This document shows, piece by piece, positions 25,299 to 35,846 of a stretch of DNA of 64,000 bases (its first letter is position 1; every line of letters begins with the position of its first letter). Origin of the DNA: Prunella strophiata. Lineage: Eukaryota; Chordata; Aves; Passeriformes; Prunellidae. The translations under genes and the position numbers were made by a program. Below the pieces are notes generated by a model. It saw only the letters and a list, made by a program, of their open reading frames with translations. It did not search any database and was not told where the DNA came from. Where the stretch lies: positions 53,197,551 through 53,261,550 of the forward strand of contig JAZBQD010000030.1 in assembly GCA_036583965.1 (NCBI GenBank). Direction: 5' to 3'.

Positions 25299-25387
25299 AT
25301 AATACTGAAAAGCTTGACCCACTTTTGCCCAGACATAATAGAGGAAGATGATGTTTGGAAAGATGTGACTTCATATGGAAATTCAAG
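25299..25387 (+). CDS. candidate internal exon B, unknown protein
   Basis: Preceded by an outstanding polypyrimidine tract (about 40 bases, TTTCCTTTCTTTCTTTC...TCAACAG). It starts on a codon boundary, matching exon A, and reads IILKSLTHFCPDIIEEDDVW followed by KDVTSYGNS, then two bases of a split codon before a weaker donor (AAG then GTCTGT). The acidic EEDDVWKD motif and regular hydrophobic spacing look like real protein. Together A and B give about 68 residues without homology that I can name. The weak donor is the main doubt about the 3' boundary. Confidence 0.48.
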
Positions 25388-28300
25388 GTCTGTTTTGTTT
25401 GTTTATTTTAGTCTCATGTTGATTTAACACACTTTCAAGCCCATTTGAAGGAAGGTTAATAAGGAAAATCTGGAGGGATCAGCTGAGGCTCCTGTAGCTT
25501 TCCACCAAGATGGAAGGGCTTAGCATCAATGGGCTCCAGAAAGTGGCAGGTAGGTGGGATACTCAAAGATATCTCAAACATTCCTACATCCTTAAGTTTG
25601 GGGAACTGGTCTAAGCTTGTAGAACAGCTTACAGGACACTTCTGATCAATCTGGAACGATATGTGTGTGGTCATTGGCTCACCAAACTCCACTGACTAAA
25701 TTGCGCTTACATGAAAAAATTACTACGGATGTTAAACTCTACTCCATCCATGGCTTATCCCACTCCTGTAGAAAATGCCTCCAGGTGTTGGCATTGGAAA
25801 GAATAAGGAGTTCCTGAAAAAGAGAGCTTAGAAAGAGTGCTGCACTCCATGAACAGAAGGAAGTTTAGCTCTCTTTCTCATTGAGGGCAGCAGGACGACT
25901 GACAGCTCATACAGCTTGGAGGCACAGATGCAAAAGGACAGCTGGGGCTGTTCTGCAGTGTCTGGGAGGGTTGTGTGTAAGAGTTCTGCTTCACAGGTGA
26001 GGAACTATGCTGAAGAAACCAAGACACTCAAAATATCCAAAAGTTTTGACTTCTCCCCCACCTCTGTTTCCTACCATGTCTCCATGTGCCACACAGCAAT
26101 GTGGTTGTGGCTGGATGGGAGCTGCTGATGGTGAGTGAGGGTGCAGAGCCCACTGATGGCAGCAGTGAAGTTCACCATGTCAATGATTTGGGAGGAAGGT
26201 AAAACCTGTTTCAGGAAGTGTCTCAGAGGGCCAGGACAGATTAGTGGAGAATTAAGTAGAGCTCAGGGAGGTGTGAAAGAAAAAAGACTGGAAAGTGCTT
26301 TGGGCAGGGCAGCTGAATCTCTTGATATATTGCCTCCCTGACCTTCAAGTTGTCTTCTTCTTAACTTGTATCCTCAGCCAGTTTGGTATTTCTGGACCTG
26401 TTCCTGGGCAATTTCACCCCAGAAAGGCTCATATTCTGGTGTGCTTGCTCCTTCAGTTCCCATGTCCCTCTGAGATGTGAGATGCCTTATGCCTCACACC
26501 CACTCTGTGCATACAATCAGCTCAGCCAAGCTCCACCACACTCTGCTCCCCTCCTCTGCTCCCCCTGCACCCATGCTGGAAACCAAAGCTGCCTGGGAAA
26601 GACCTGCAATGTCTCAGCACAGCTCCAGGACAAAATCAGGGAGAACAGAGCCAGAATATGGCACTGGTTTATCACAGCACAAAGCAGCTGTATCCCCTGA
26701 CACAGCCTTGTGAGGGACCTCTCTGTGTGTTTGCAAATGGAGCAAGTGCCACACTTTCATAAAAGCATATTTTGTCTCACAGATGATTGAATGAGATAGA
26801 TACTTACATTTTATGCATATGTTATGATAGAGCTCATGTCCACAAATTCTGTTTCTAGGCTCTAACTATGAATGCTCATATGGTTCATTGCAAAGCATTA
26901 ACTGGAGGGCCAGCTGTCAAGTCCATTGCTATATTGCTGTAGCAGAAAGTGAAAATCTCTGAAAATTGTCAGTCCTTGTCAGTCCTTTCAAAGCAGTGGA
27001 AAAGGAATTACAAAGTTTTGCTGACTTTCCACTGTCTAGTGCAATATGCCATTAATTAAAAAAAAATAAAATCAAAAAAACCCGGGTCAAGGAAATCTGT
27101 CTTCATGTAAAAAATATTATTCCAAGCAGAAAAACTTGTGTGAAACAAGATATGATCAAAATGGACTCTACAAGGTGGGAAGTCAGTTGAGACCTACTCC
27201 AGAAAATGTTTTTATTCTCAGAGCTCCTTACAATTAACATAAAGTCAATAAAGTGCAAAGAATGACAAACACTTCTGATGAGCCCTCTCTCAGCAACACC
27301 ATTGAAGTGTTCAACCCCTAAAATATTTCACTGAGAGGCAAATGGTTCTTGTCAAATTAAGCTAATTCTCCAAGAGAAATAATATTGTTTTAGGAGCCAG
27401 AAGCGATAAGTTGGAGATCAAAGGAAATGCCTAATGAATCAAAATGGCTGAAAAGTGGCAAAAAACAATTAAATATCTGAATGTTTTCTTAACACTGTGC
27501 TGTGAAAACTGCACACTGGAAGATATAAGTTCTAGTTCTCAAAAGGTGGCAATCTGTCACCAATCTACAAGACTGGCAAACAACCTAGAGGGATAAATGT
27601 GTGCCATTATTCTGGCTGTGGAAAATACATTTGGACCAATCTTTATTGCATGAAATCTTGAAAAAAATGTATTTCCTTCTCTGCAAAATCAAAACTTAGT
27701 ACAACTCTAGAGTCCAGAAAGATGAGCAAAAGTTTTATGTCTGTTTAAGACAATTGTGAAGATTTCAGGAAGAATCCAGGTAGGTTTAGCTTGGGTTTTT
27801 CTCCACACTGAGTAGGTACAGGGAAGATGTTCTAGTAGGAGAGGCATGACTCCTCTATTTCTCATCACACAGCATGAATGGCATACACTGGGATAGTACT
27901 GTGCAGCTTATTTGCAAACTTCTGTGAGTAACCTGACTAAATATTGCCTAGTGATATCAGAAATTAGTGGGAGGTCATGGAAAAGCTCCTTTCCTGGGTT
28001 TAACTCATCTTGCCTTCCAGTATTCCCCACCTCCTCATTGTCATATTTGGCTCACTTCATTGTACATTACTACAAAGCTTCCAGAAAAGATGTCAAAATA
28101 CCTGTAAAAAGATGAAAAACTAGAAATCTCAGTTTATAAAATATAACTGAGATTGACAGCCTGTGAGGTCATAGGAAGAGGATAAAGAAAAATTTGGACT
28201 AAATGTTGTTTGCATATTCCCACCCTATTCTCAGTAATATTTTTGCTTTGTTATTTTAAGATAGGGGTATCATTAGCTGACAGAACTGGGCTATAAACAT

Positions 28301-29100
28301 GAATTTAGAAGAATTTATCTGGAACATTCTTTGTAACTCACAGAGATGAGGGGATGATATAGAGATGTCCAGACTGGTCAGAGATTAGTCTCATTTATCC
28401 AGAGCCTGAGGATTTCCATCATCTCGGTGAATGCAGTTGGAATATGGATACAGCTCAGCAGCTGTGTAATTTTGGGCAGCCTTCCTGACTGGAAGTGCCA
28501 GTGCCAGAGTTTTCGCAACTGAGTGCAACCTGCCATGTCCTGAAAATTGTTTTTGCACCCCATCCTCATTTTGGGTGCATCTCATCATACATCAGTCAGC
28601 AATGAGGCCAGAGGAATAGTTTGGGACTGGTTTTCACTTTCATGAAAACAGAATGAGATGGGCAATTACTTTTAGTGCATTTGTGTTACTCAGCTCTTTG
28701 TTAAATCCTTTCATGTATAGGAGATGAAACACGTTGCATACACAGAGAACGCTTTGTATCCTGCATCGATGGTGGCAGCTCTTTCTCAGTTGTACTTTTT
28801 CTCATAATTTATTTCCAAGATGCACACTCACTTCTTTGAGTGTTTCATAACACACAGTTTATTATGGGGGAGCCCATCAGCTCTTTCTTCTCACATTTCA
28901 GTAGAAAAGCAATCCATCAGTCAAAATTAGACACACTGAACCAGACTGTGCAGTGTGGCAGAGGAAAGCTCAGTGTGAGGGTGAAGAAAGTTCATGACTG
29001 ATGACAGTTGTACTTTGACTTCATTGGTATTAAATGGCTTAAAATATTTTAAGAAAGCAAGCATGCATTAATTAGCATCTTTCATTGTGTGTTTCTTCAT
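25388..29100. other. unique stretch, no supported gene
   Basis: If exons A and B are real, this is the start of a large intron. The 26380-26720 part is richer in C and open in two frames, without recognisable domains. No interspersed repeat was seen. Confidence 0.4.
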
Positions 29101-29556
29101 GAATCACAGAAGATCCCAGGTTGGAAGGGACCTAGGAAGATTATCTGATCCAACTATTCTTTATACCTTGAAAATCTCCATTGATGGGAACTCTCACATC
29201 CCTGGGGAGGTTGCCCCAGGGATTGGTTGTTATCACTGTTATCACTGTTATCACTGTCACTTGTCTTCTCCCTGTGTGAAGAGAGGTCCTCCCTCCTCTT
29301 TCTAGCCACCCTGTAAGTGCTGGAGAACTGTGGTGAGGTCCTCCCGAGCCTTTTCTTCTCCAGGGAGAGAAGACTTGGCTCCTTCAGTCTTTCTTCATAT
29401 GGCATATTCTCCAGCCCTTTGATCATTTTCACAGCACTCTTTTGGACTTTATCCAGTCTGCCTGCATCTTCCTTGAGTTATGGGGATCAGAACTGGACAC
29501 AGTCCTTCAGGTGAGGTTTGACAAGTGCCAAGTAGAGTGGGATGATTGCTGTTCTG
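29101..29556 (-). repeat. CR1 LINE fragment, antisense, with a 9-base triplication
   Basis: Starts GAATCACAGAAGATCCCAGG and passes GGTTGCCCCAGGGATTGG, TTCTTCTCCAGGGAGAGAAG, CAGCACTCTTTTGGACTTTA and GATCAGAACTGGACACAGTC, all CR1 landmarks. At 29230-29256 the unit TTATCACTG occurs three times in a row, a small replication-slippage repeat inside the element. Frames on both strands here are repeat-derived. Confidence 0.88.
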
Positions 29557-29844
29557 TGTTTACTAGTAAAGCCCCTCTATTCTTTCTTTCTTTCTGAGTG
29601 GAAGTTCTATTTTTTGGAGTGAAGTGTCCCAGGTAGACATGAAGCATCAGGGGAATTGCAAAAATCGGTGGAAGAATCTCCCAGTCTTGTGTTTTAACTT
29701 TTCACATTACTTTTAATTTCATGTCTCAGAGGGGTCTCAGTAATTTATCCTAATAAATGTATAATTTGCTAGTGAAATTTCTTTTTTCTTTTTAGGTTAT
29801 TCTAAAGCAACTTGAAAATTTAATTTGCTGAATCTAAATCTCAT

Positions 29845-29990
29845 TGCTGAGCTGGATTTTTTGAATCGATAATCAGACAGTAGCTGAATAATGAGGATAA
29901 TGGATAATTAGAAAAAGCATATGGCTTCCTGCAGCTTCATTACTCATGCTAGAAAATCACTGGGTGAACACTCCCAGTCTAATATATTCC
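29845..29990. promoter_or_regulatory. possible conserved non-coding element
   Basis: Contains ATCGATAATC at 29865-29874, GGATAATGGATAATTAG around 29895-29911 with a TAATTA homeodomain core at 29905-29910, and a CATATG E-box at 29918-29923. It is dense in developmental factor-type sites and free of repeats. Conservation in other species is unknown to me, so this is inference. Confidence 0.22.
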
Positions 29991-30810
29991 CTGAATGCTG
30001 AGCAAGTGAAACACAGCTAAATCCTGTGCAGTGCTCAGGCTGAATAAATTGTGGGAGAGGTAAAGAAACCCTTCCCCCCACCTCTCCCACCCCCCAAAAA
30101 TGGCATTAATTCTACTTAGAGAACAGCAGTGAACCTTTATTATCTATTGCACCCACTCTTCAGATAACCCAAGACCTGGTCAGCAATGCAAAACTCCACA
30201 TCATGACATTAATTCCTTCTATCCTGAACATGTGTTGGATTTTTCTCTGTGGGCGAAGGGCATCTCAGGTGGATAACTATGCACACAGGAGGTAACATTT
30301 GAACTGTGAAGGACCAAGACTTGGTCTTAAAGCAATCAAAACACTAAGAACTAATGGAAGAACTAGCAGTTTCTCAGTAGCTATGAAATCTTTATTGCTT
30401 CAACATGTCAATATGTCACAAGGTTTGCAAATGCAAATTCTGCTCTTCTGTAAGGCAGCAGGGATAGCATCTCTAATCTTACCCTATTTATCCTATTTAA
30501 GTCCTTAGATGGCTTAAATGTGAAAGGCATGATAAAATCAGGCTTAGTAATAAGATGCAGGGCACTGGGTTTGTCATTAACTGCTCTTGCACCTCTTAGC
30601 TTACCAGGTGACATGCTCATGTGCTTCACTGTTCAGCTGATGTATAACAGATGTATTAGGTCTTGCTAGAACAACCTGATTTTAGAAATATTTATCACCA
30701 GGGTCCTCTTTCCTCCCTTGTTATTTATCTGTGTACTCACCATTTTCTCTCAAGCGTTAAGATCTTTTATTGACAATATCTGTTGGTCACTGTGATAGTA
30801 GTTGAGAATA

Positions 30811-30833
30811 GTTCTCAGAAAGTTTCTGAGAAC
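30811..30833. promoter_or_regulatory. 23-base near-perfect palindrome with two STAT-type sites
   Basis: GTTCTCAGAAA, a single G, then TTTCTGAGAAC: 11-base arms with perfect dyad symmetry. Each arm holds a TTC-N3-GAA core (TTCTCAGAA and TTCTGAGAA), the consensus for STAT dimers. Outer GTAGT (30798-30802) and ACTAC (30836-30840) extend the symmetry with a bulge. It could be a tandem STAT site, another dimer site, or a chance hairpin. Confidence 0.3.
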
Positions 30834-33173
30834 TTACTACCAATGTTTGCTGCTTTGTGATCCTCTTTTCTCTTTGTGATATTTGGTGCCAGTCTCTGAT
30901 CATCTACAATAGGCAGCTGATTGCATTGGACTTTTCAGACACACATTGGTTACTGCAAAATTTGACCTCCAGGGTGTCTTTTGGGCAAGAGATTACAAAT
31001 GAACCTATCAGTGCCATTCCCCTATTATTTATAATGGGAGTCAGCTGCCTATTTTAATCAAGATGTACTGAGATATGGGCTACGCTACCAATAATTTCAG
31101 TGTGAATAACTCTCCAAGGTGAGTTACCATTTAGCTCTTGTTAGTGACACTTAGTGAAGTATTTTCCAAGACTGTTTCCCCATCATGTGCTCTCCTCAAC
31201 CTCTGCAAAAGGTTTGGCAATACTTAATAGCTGTCTTTTATTGTCTGTGAACATTTATGATGGTTGTGGTCGAGGTCTCTGCAAAGAAACACAGAGCTGA
31301 CCAAAGCAGTGTATCAAAATAAGGCTGAGCAACATCTGCATTTTCCCTTTCTCTTTAATATTTCAAATAAGATGATCCAGTATGAGGGACACAGCAGTTT
31401 TTCAGTCACACCAATTTACTTTAACAAAAACTTTCCTCTCTGATCTTACAAAGTTTGAAACAAAATAAACTTAAAACGGAGCAATTAATTTCTGTTTGGA
31501 ATGAATGCTCAACTTTAGGTGCCATGATAAAAAGCCATTGTGGAGAACAAATGGCAATAATTGAGATCTAGGTACTAGCCACATAGGGTAGCATCCAACT
31601 CTAGTTAATGAGTGCTAGAAAACAACTTTAAAAACCCAAAACTATTAGATGAGTTCAAATTTCTGTGGTGGAAAGGGCAGAAGGAAAGTCTAGCTTATCT
31701 GTACACTGTATATCCATTTTGTCCAAATAAAGCAATAAATATATATATCTAGAAATTACAGAGCAAGACCTCTCAAACTTTGTGAAAAACCTCAATTTTT
31801 TTGCCATTTTTGCCATTTTTATGTTTTCCTCTTTTATGTATATAAAAAAAGAATCTGGTGTTTTTCAAGAGCATCTGCTACAAAACAAAAAAAAAAAAAA
31901 AGAAAAATGGCAAGGAAATCACAAAAATCACATCTTAAAAAAGAAGGGGGAAAGAAATTGCTTATGGATGTATGAACTAAGTGTGTTAAAGAGTACATGC
32001 TGCTAAGCAATTTGAAAAAAGTTAATCAACATCCTTTGAGCATAAGCTCAACACAATTCACAGCCCACAGCTGTGACTCAGAAGGAAAGTTCACTATTAA
32101 AATGTCAACCTTGTCATTTACTCCTTTTGGCATTTACTTAATTCTTGGAGGAAAACTTTGTTCATTAATACTGGTTTTTTTTCCTTGGTAGCAGTTGTGC
32201 TTCTGTGAACACTTCTATTTGCATTCAATCCTGAAATTTGGACTCTCTTATGTGAAGTTTACATGTGATCCTGTGCTGTGTTTAATGTTTGACTCTCTGC
32301 AGCTTTGTGTGTGTACATAACCACAGCTCTGCACAGCAAATGATTACGTTAAAAACAAATAGCCAGGAGAATTCTTACAGCAATTAGATAGAGGAAGAGA
32401 GCAGAAGACAATAAAATGAGCTTGGAACTTAATTTCCTTCTAAAATAGTCTTTAGGAACACATACATCTAAGACTTGAACTCTAAATATATGACAAGTCT
32501 GGAGAGGATCATATATTAAAGGCTGGAATACACACTATTTTCCAGTTGACCAGGGAACTAGCAATGGTACAAGATAAAGCCAGGAAGAGAAAGCTATCAA
32601 AAATTGCCTTTTCCTCTTTCCAAAAGGAGCCTCTGGTTGCACTGAAAAGCTGTTCAGCGGACTATTGAATTCTTACCATGGATATTCACAGTGAAGGGAA
32701 GCCCTTTAAATAATTTTGTCATCTTCTGTGAGAGCCAGAGCAGAGGTTGGTGGTCCTGTGGTATGTACAGATCCCTCAAAATCCATGGAGATTAGGGGAG
32801 CAAATTTAAACTGTTCCCTGGAGTAGCAAATTGCAGTAGAGAGATATGGGGATTCTCACAGGATTCTCAAACTTCTTTGCAAAGAAATTTCCATGGGCCT
32901 GGGTGGTATGAGTTACTTTCCTTGGACATGTTTTGCTCCTAAAAAATGTCAGGAGTATGCTTCCAGGGAAGAATGAACCCTGTGAATATGCTTCTGTTAT
33001 CTGAATTGGACAAGAAATGTCATGCTCAAAGGAGCAGTGCATTTTTTCTCTAAGCCTGATTGTGAGTGACACCCATTACTCACCTTTCAGATGAGCAGAT
33101 AATTGGAAATGCTCTCTTCTATCATGTCTGACCGGGCCGCTGAGGACATCTCTATTATCTCTCTATTATTTAG

Positions 33174-33306
33174 GGAGAATGGAGCTGCTTCTTTAATACT
33201 CCATCTCCAGCTTTCACTCACTGTGATGAGCTTCTCAGTCATGTTGCTCCACTCTGTGGAGGATCTGCTCTTCAGGGCTCAATGTGCCCTCCTAGCTACC
33301 AGCAGA
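33174..33306 (+). CDS. candidate internal exon, phase-compatible with exon B
   Basis: Starts after a strong pyrimidine-rich acceptor (CTCTCTATTATTTAG) and ends at AGCAGA followed by GTAAGG. The first base completes the AG-split codon left by exon B as arginine, and 44 codons are then open to a codon boundary. The translation runs ENGAASLILHLQLSLTVMSF and on to LLFRAQCALLATSR: very hydrophobic and helix-like. The frame was already open before the acceptor. Phase agreement with the preceding candidate raises confidence a little; the product is unrecognised. Confidence 0.28.
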
Positions 33307-34358
33307 GTAAGGGGCTGCTCTGTGCAGGCAGTGTTTTCCTAGTCCATCCCAAAACATTTTCCTGGGGTATACAACAGCTCATGAAAGTTAACATCACTCC
33401 ACTGACTCCACTGTACAGTGGACCTGCAGTGGTTGGCATCAGTCTGTCCTGCCCTTTGCTGGTTTGCTCCATGGGCCTCTGTATATCCTTTCATCCACAG
33501 CACATTCACTCCTTTGCTGTTATTTTCTTTCCCAGTGCTTGCAATCTTCCTCTTCTCCATAGTCTCCCATTCCTGGACCACTGTGTTTTTACCTGCACCC
33601 TGATGAACTCTTAGCTCTGGTGGCACCTGTGGAAAGCTCTTAATAGTTGTCATAGCCCAACCCAGCTGACTGTGCTGAGACATTGCTGATTTTATCAGCT
33701 TGAACCTCCCTTCTGGTCTCATCTGGGCATGAGAAGTGTCAGGGAGCTGGGAACTCGTGGCTCCTGAGAAGTTGTTCAGAGCAAGCTTCTAGGAGAGCAA
33801 CAGAGCTCCCTGTTCCTGTGCAGTTTTCCACTTCTGTCTCATGAGAGCTGGGCTCACTTGAGAGAAGCACTCCTGGGAGACCTCACTGGCCCCTGCTCTG
33901 GTCCTGATTTACACCTGAGTTGAAGGCAGCAATCCTGTGCATGTGAAAAAGAGACAGATGCTTTAAACTGAGGGCTGAACCACTTACACAGAACAGCAGC
34001 AAAATTGTATTAAGTTCAGTTTGTTATGGCCACCCTGTGTGCTGAGCTGGGTACCTTTAATTTGTAATTAGAACTCGCTGGTTTCACAAGGTATGTGCAA
34101 ACTCTGCTGTGTCAGCACTTACTGGCAGCGTTACAAGATTACCCTCAATATTGGAAAAACTCTGGGGAACCAACAGTACTTAAAGTGTTTGTAGGATTTC
34201 AGTAAATAGGACATTTAGGACATTACTCTGCACCTCAGAAACAATTTATAATCTGAGGAAGGTACTCGCCTGCTTGTATGCAGAAAATAATCTCTTACTT
34301 AGACTCCAAGAAATATCTGTGTGCTAATACCTTTATAATGGATTGGTGTTGTGGTGGT

Positions 34359-34404
<46 letters not shown>

Positions 34405-35549
34405 TTGTTTTGGTGTTGTGGTGGTGTGTTTTTTTTCCTTTTTTTACATAAAGGGCTGATGAGAAGAAACATAGGTCTAACTTTCATCAAACTGGTCTTC
34501 CAAAAATCTACCCTCTAGACTAATCTATATTTCATTAGATGAAGTACATAAGAGACTGTATCCTTTTTGATTTACGAGCAAAAGTTTTATGAGAAATATG
34601 AGCTGTATAATGTAGCTGATCCATCATTCAGAATAAGTACTATTAATCCTAGCCAAAATCAAAATTCTCCTGGGTTGCTATCCAATGATACATGAGATAA
34701 TTTTCCAGAGATCCCAGAACACTGCAACATGGCTGAACTGGCCTTCAGACCAAGTGCTATACTAGAATTTGTGATTCCTTGGAAAAGGATCATTAATATC
34801 AATTTTGACCTGAATTAATATACTCAAAGGATGACAACACACTTTGGCTTGAGATTTGTGTACAGCAACTGAGAAGAAGAGAAGGACTTAAAAGGACCTG
34901 ACTAAGGTTTCATGTCCTTGCATGCAGTAATTAGGCTATTAGGTGGTGTCATTTCTTTCCAGCCCTTTCAGTTATTTAGAACACTATGTTACAGCAACAC
35001 ACTTGTTATTTTCAGAGCAATGTACAGCTTGTAAGGAAGTCACCCCACTGCAGAGAGCTGGCTTATGATCCTGTGTTCAGGCTCTGTGAGGCTGGTTGTG
35101 CATCCCCTTAATAACCAGTGCTGACCATGGCTTTAATTTATTTTCCTCATGGTTGATTTTCAATCAGGAAAAGAAAAACTGTGATCAAAATCCTGGAAGA
35201 TGAGTGAGAGTTATTCCTGAAATTCTGCCCTACCTCCTATAATGGTTTCTCTTCGCAAGAGAATTCTGGTAGCATTAATCAGGTCACTTAATCTCTATAT
35301 ATGTCAGAGATTGGTAGGAGCATTTGTAAAATGATTATGTCAGTGGTCCCAAAGGGCTCTGACATGAAAAAAAAAAAATGTTTTAAGAAAGCTTGTAGAA
35401 GCACTTAAAAATGTAACCAAGATCTGACCAGTAAATTGCTATTTAATAGTGATGCTCATTGCCCAGAGCAAGGAGAAAAGGCAGAATATGCACAGATAGG
35501 ATACATTGGCAAAATGAGGAAAAAGTGAACTTGTGACTTTTGCATGGAT
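33307..35549. other. non-coding stretch with a 43-base T tract
   Basis: The stretch 33340-33720 is less AT-rich and open for 127 codons on the minus strand, without a domain that I recognise. The T tract is listed separately. Confidence 0.4.
34343..34442. repeat. poly-T tract between two GT-rich motif copies
   Basis: An uninterrupted run of 43 T lies at 34361-34403. TTGGTGTTGTGGTGGTG occurs just before it (34343-34359) and again just after (34410-34426), followed by more T-rich sequence. This is a slippage-prone, probably polymorphic locus formed by duplication of a motif-plus-T unit. Confidence 0.85.
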
Positions 35550-35846
35550 TCATTGTAAAAAGCAGGGACAATTGAGATGTTTTGAGTCATGAAGGATCTG
35601 CGAGGACTTCGATTTGCTTGGTTCAAAATCTCCCACCACAGCCAGATGGTCCAAATCTAATAAAATAAAAATACACCATTTTTCTAGCTTCTGATCTCTC
35701 TTGCACAGTGGACAAGTGGTCCTATCATACCATCTGTTCTGAATGCATTTTAAAAAATCCTCAGGATCTTCATAACAACTGCTTCTTGACAGACTTCCAT
35801 GTTGCATTTTATCTCCTTTCTCATTACATTCCATCTCACAGAACAT
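35550..35846 (-). pseudogene. possible RING-finger relic
   Basis: The minus-strand frame contains DFLKCIQNRWYDRTTCPLCK. It resembles the second half of a RING finger, where a Cys-Ile is followed by Trp and then CPLC. The spacing between Ile and Trp is one residue longer than usual. The expected His and the first Cys pairs are not in this frame, though cysteines occur in another frame just upstream, which could mean a frameshift. No intact ligase could be made. The match may be chance; a decayed retrocopy of a RING ubiquitin ligase is the alternative. No ATG context supports translation. Confidence 0.2.

Larger units (their letters stand above)
29557..33173. other. unique stretch with candidate regulatory sites
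   Basis: No repeat family recognised apart from short CTTT runs near 29582 and an A tract near 31887-31901. Two items inside (29845-29990 and 30811-30833) are listed separately. Confidence 0.45.

Noticed and set aside
33085..33160. Minus-strand donor (CTGAAAG before GTGAGT) next to CpGs
   Set aside because: Open frames before it are short, and the longest ends in a stop before the donor.
33339..33722. 127-codon minus-strand frame, one of the longest in the window
   Set aside because: No domain, no start context or splice borders that fit, and length within chance expectation for 64 kb.
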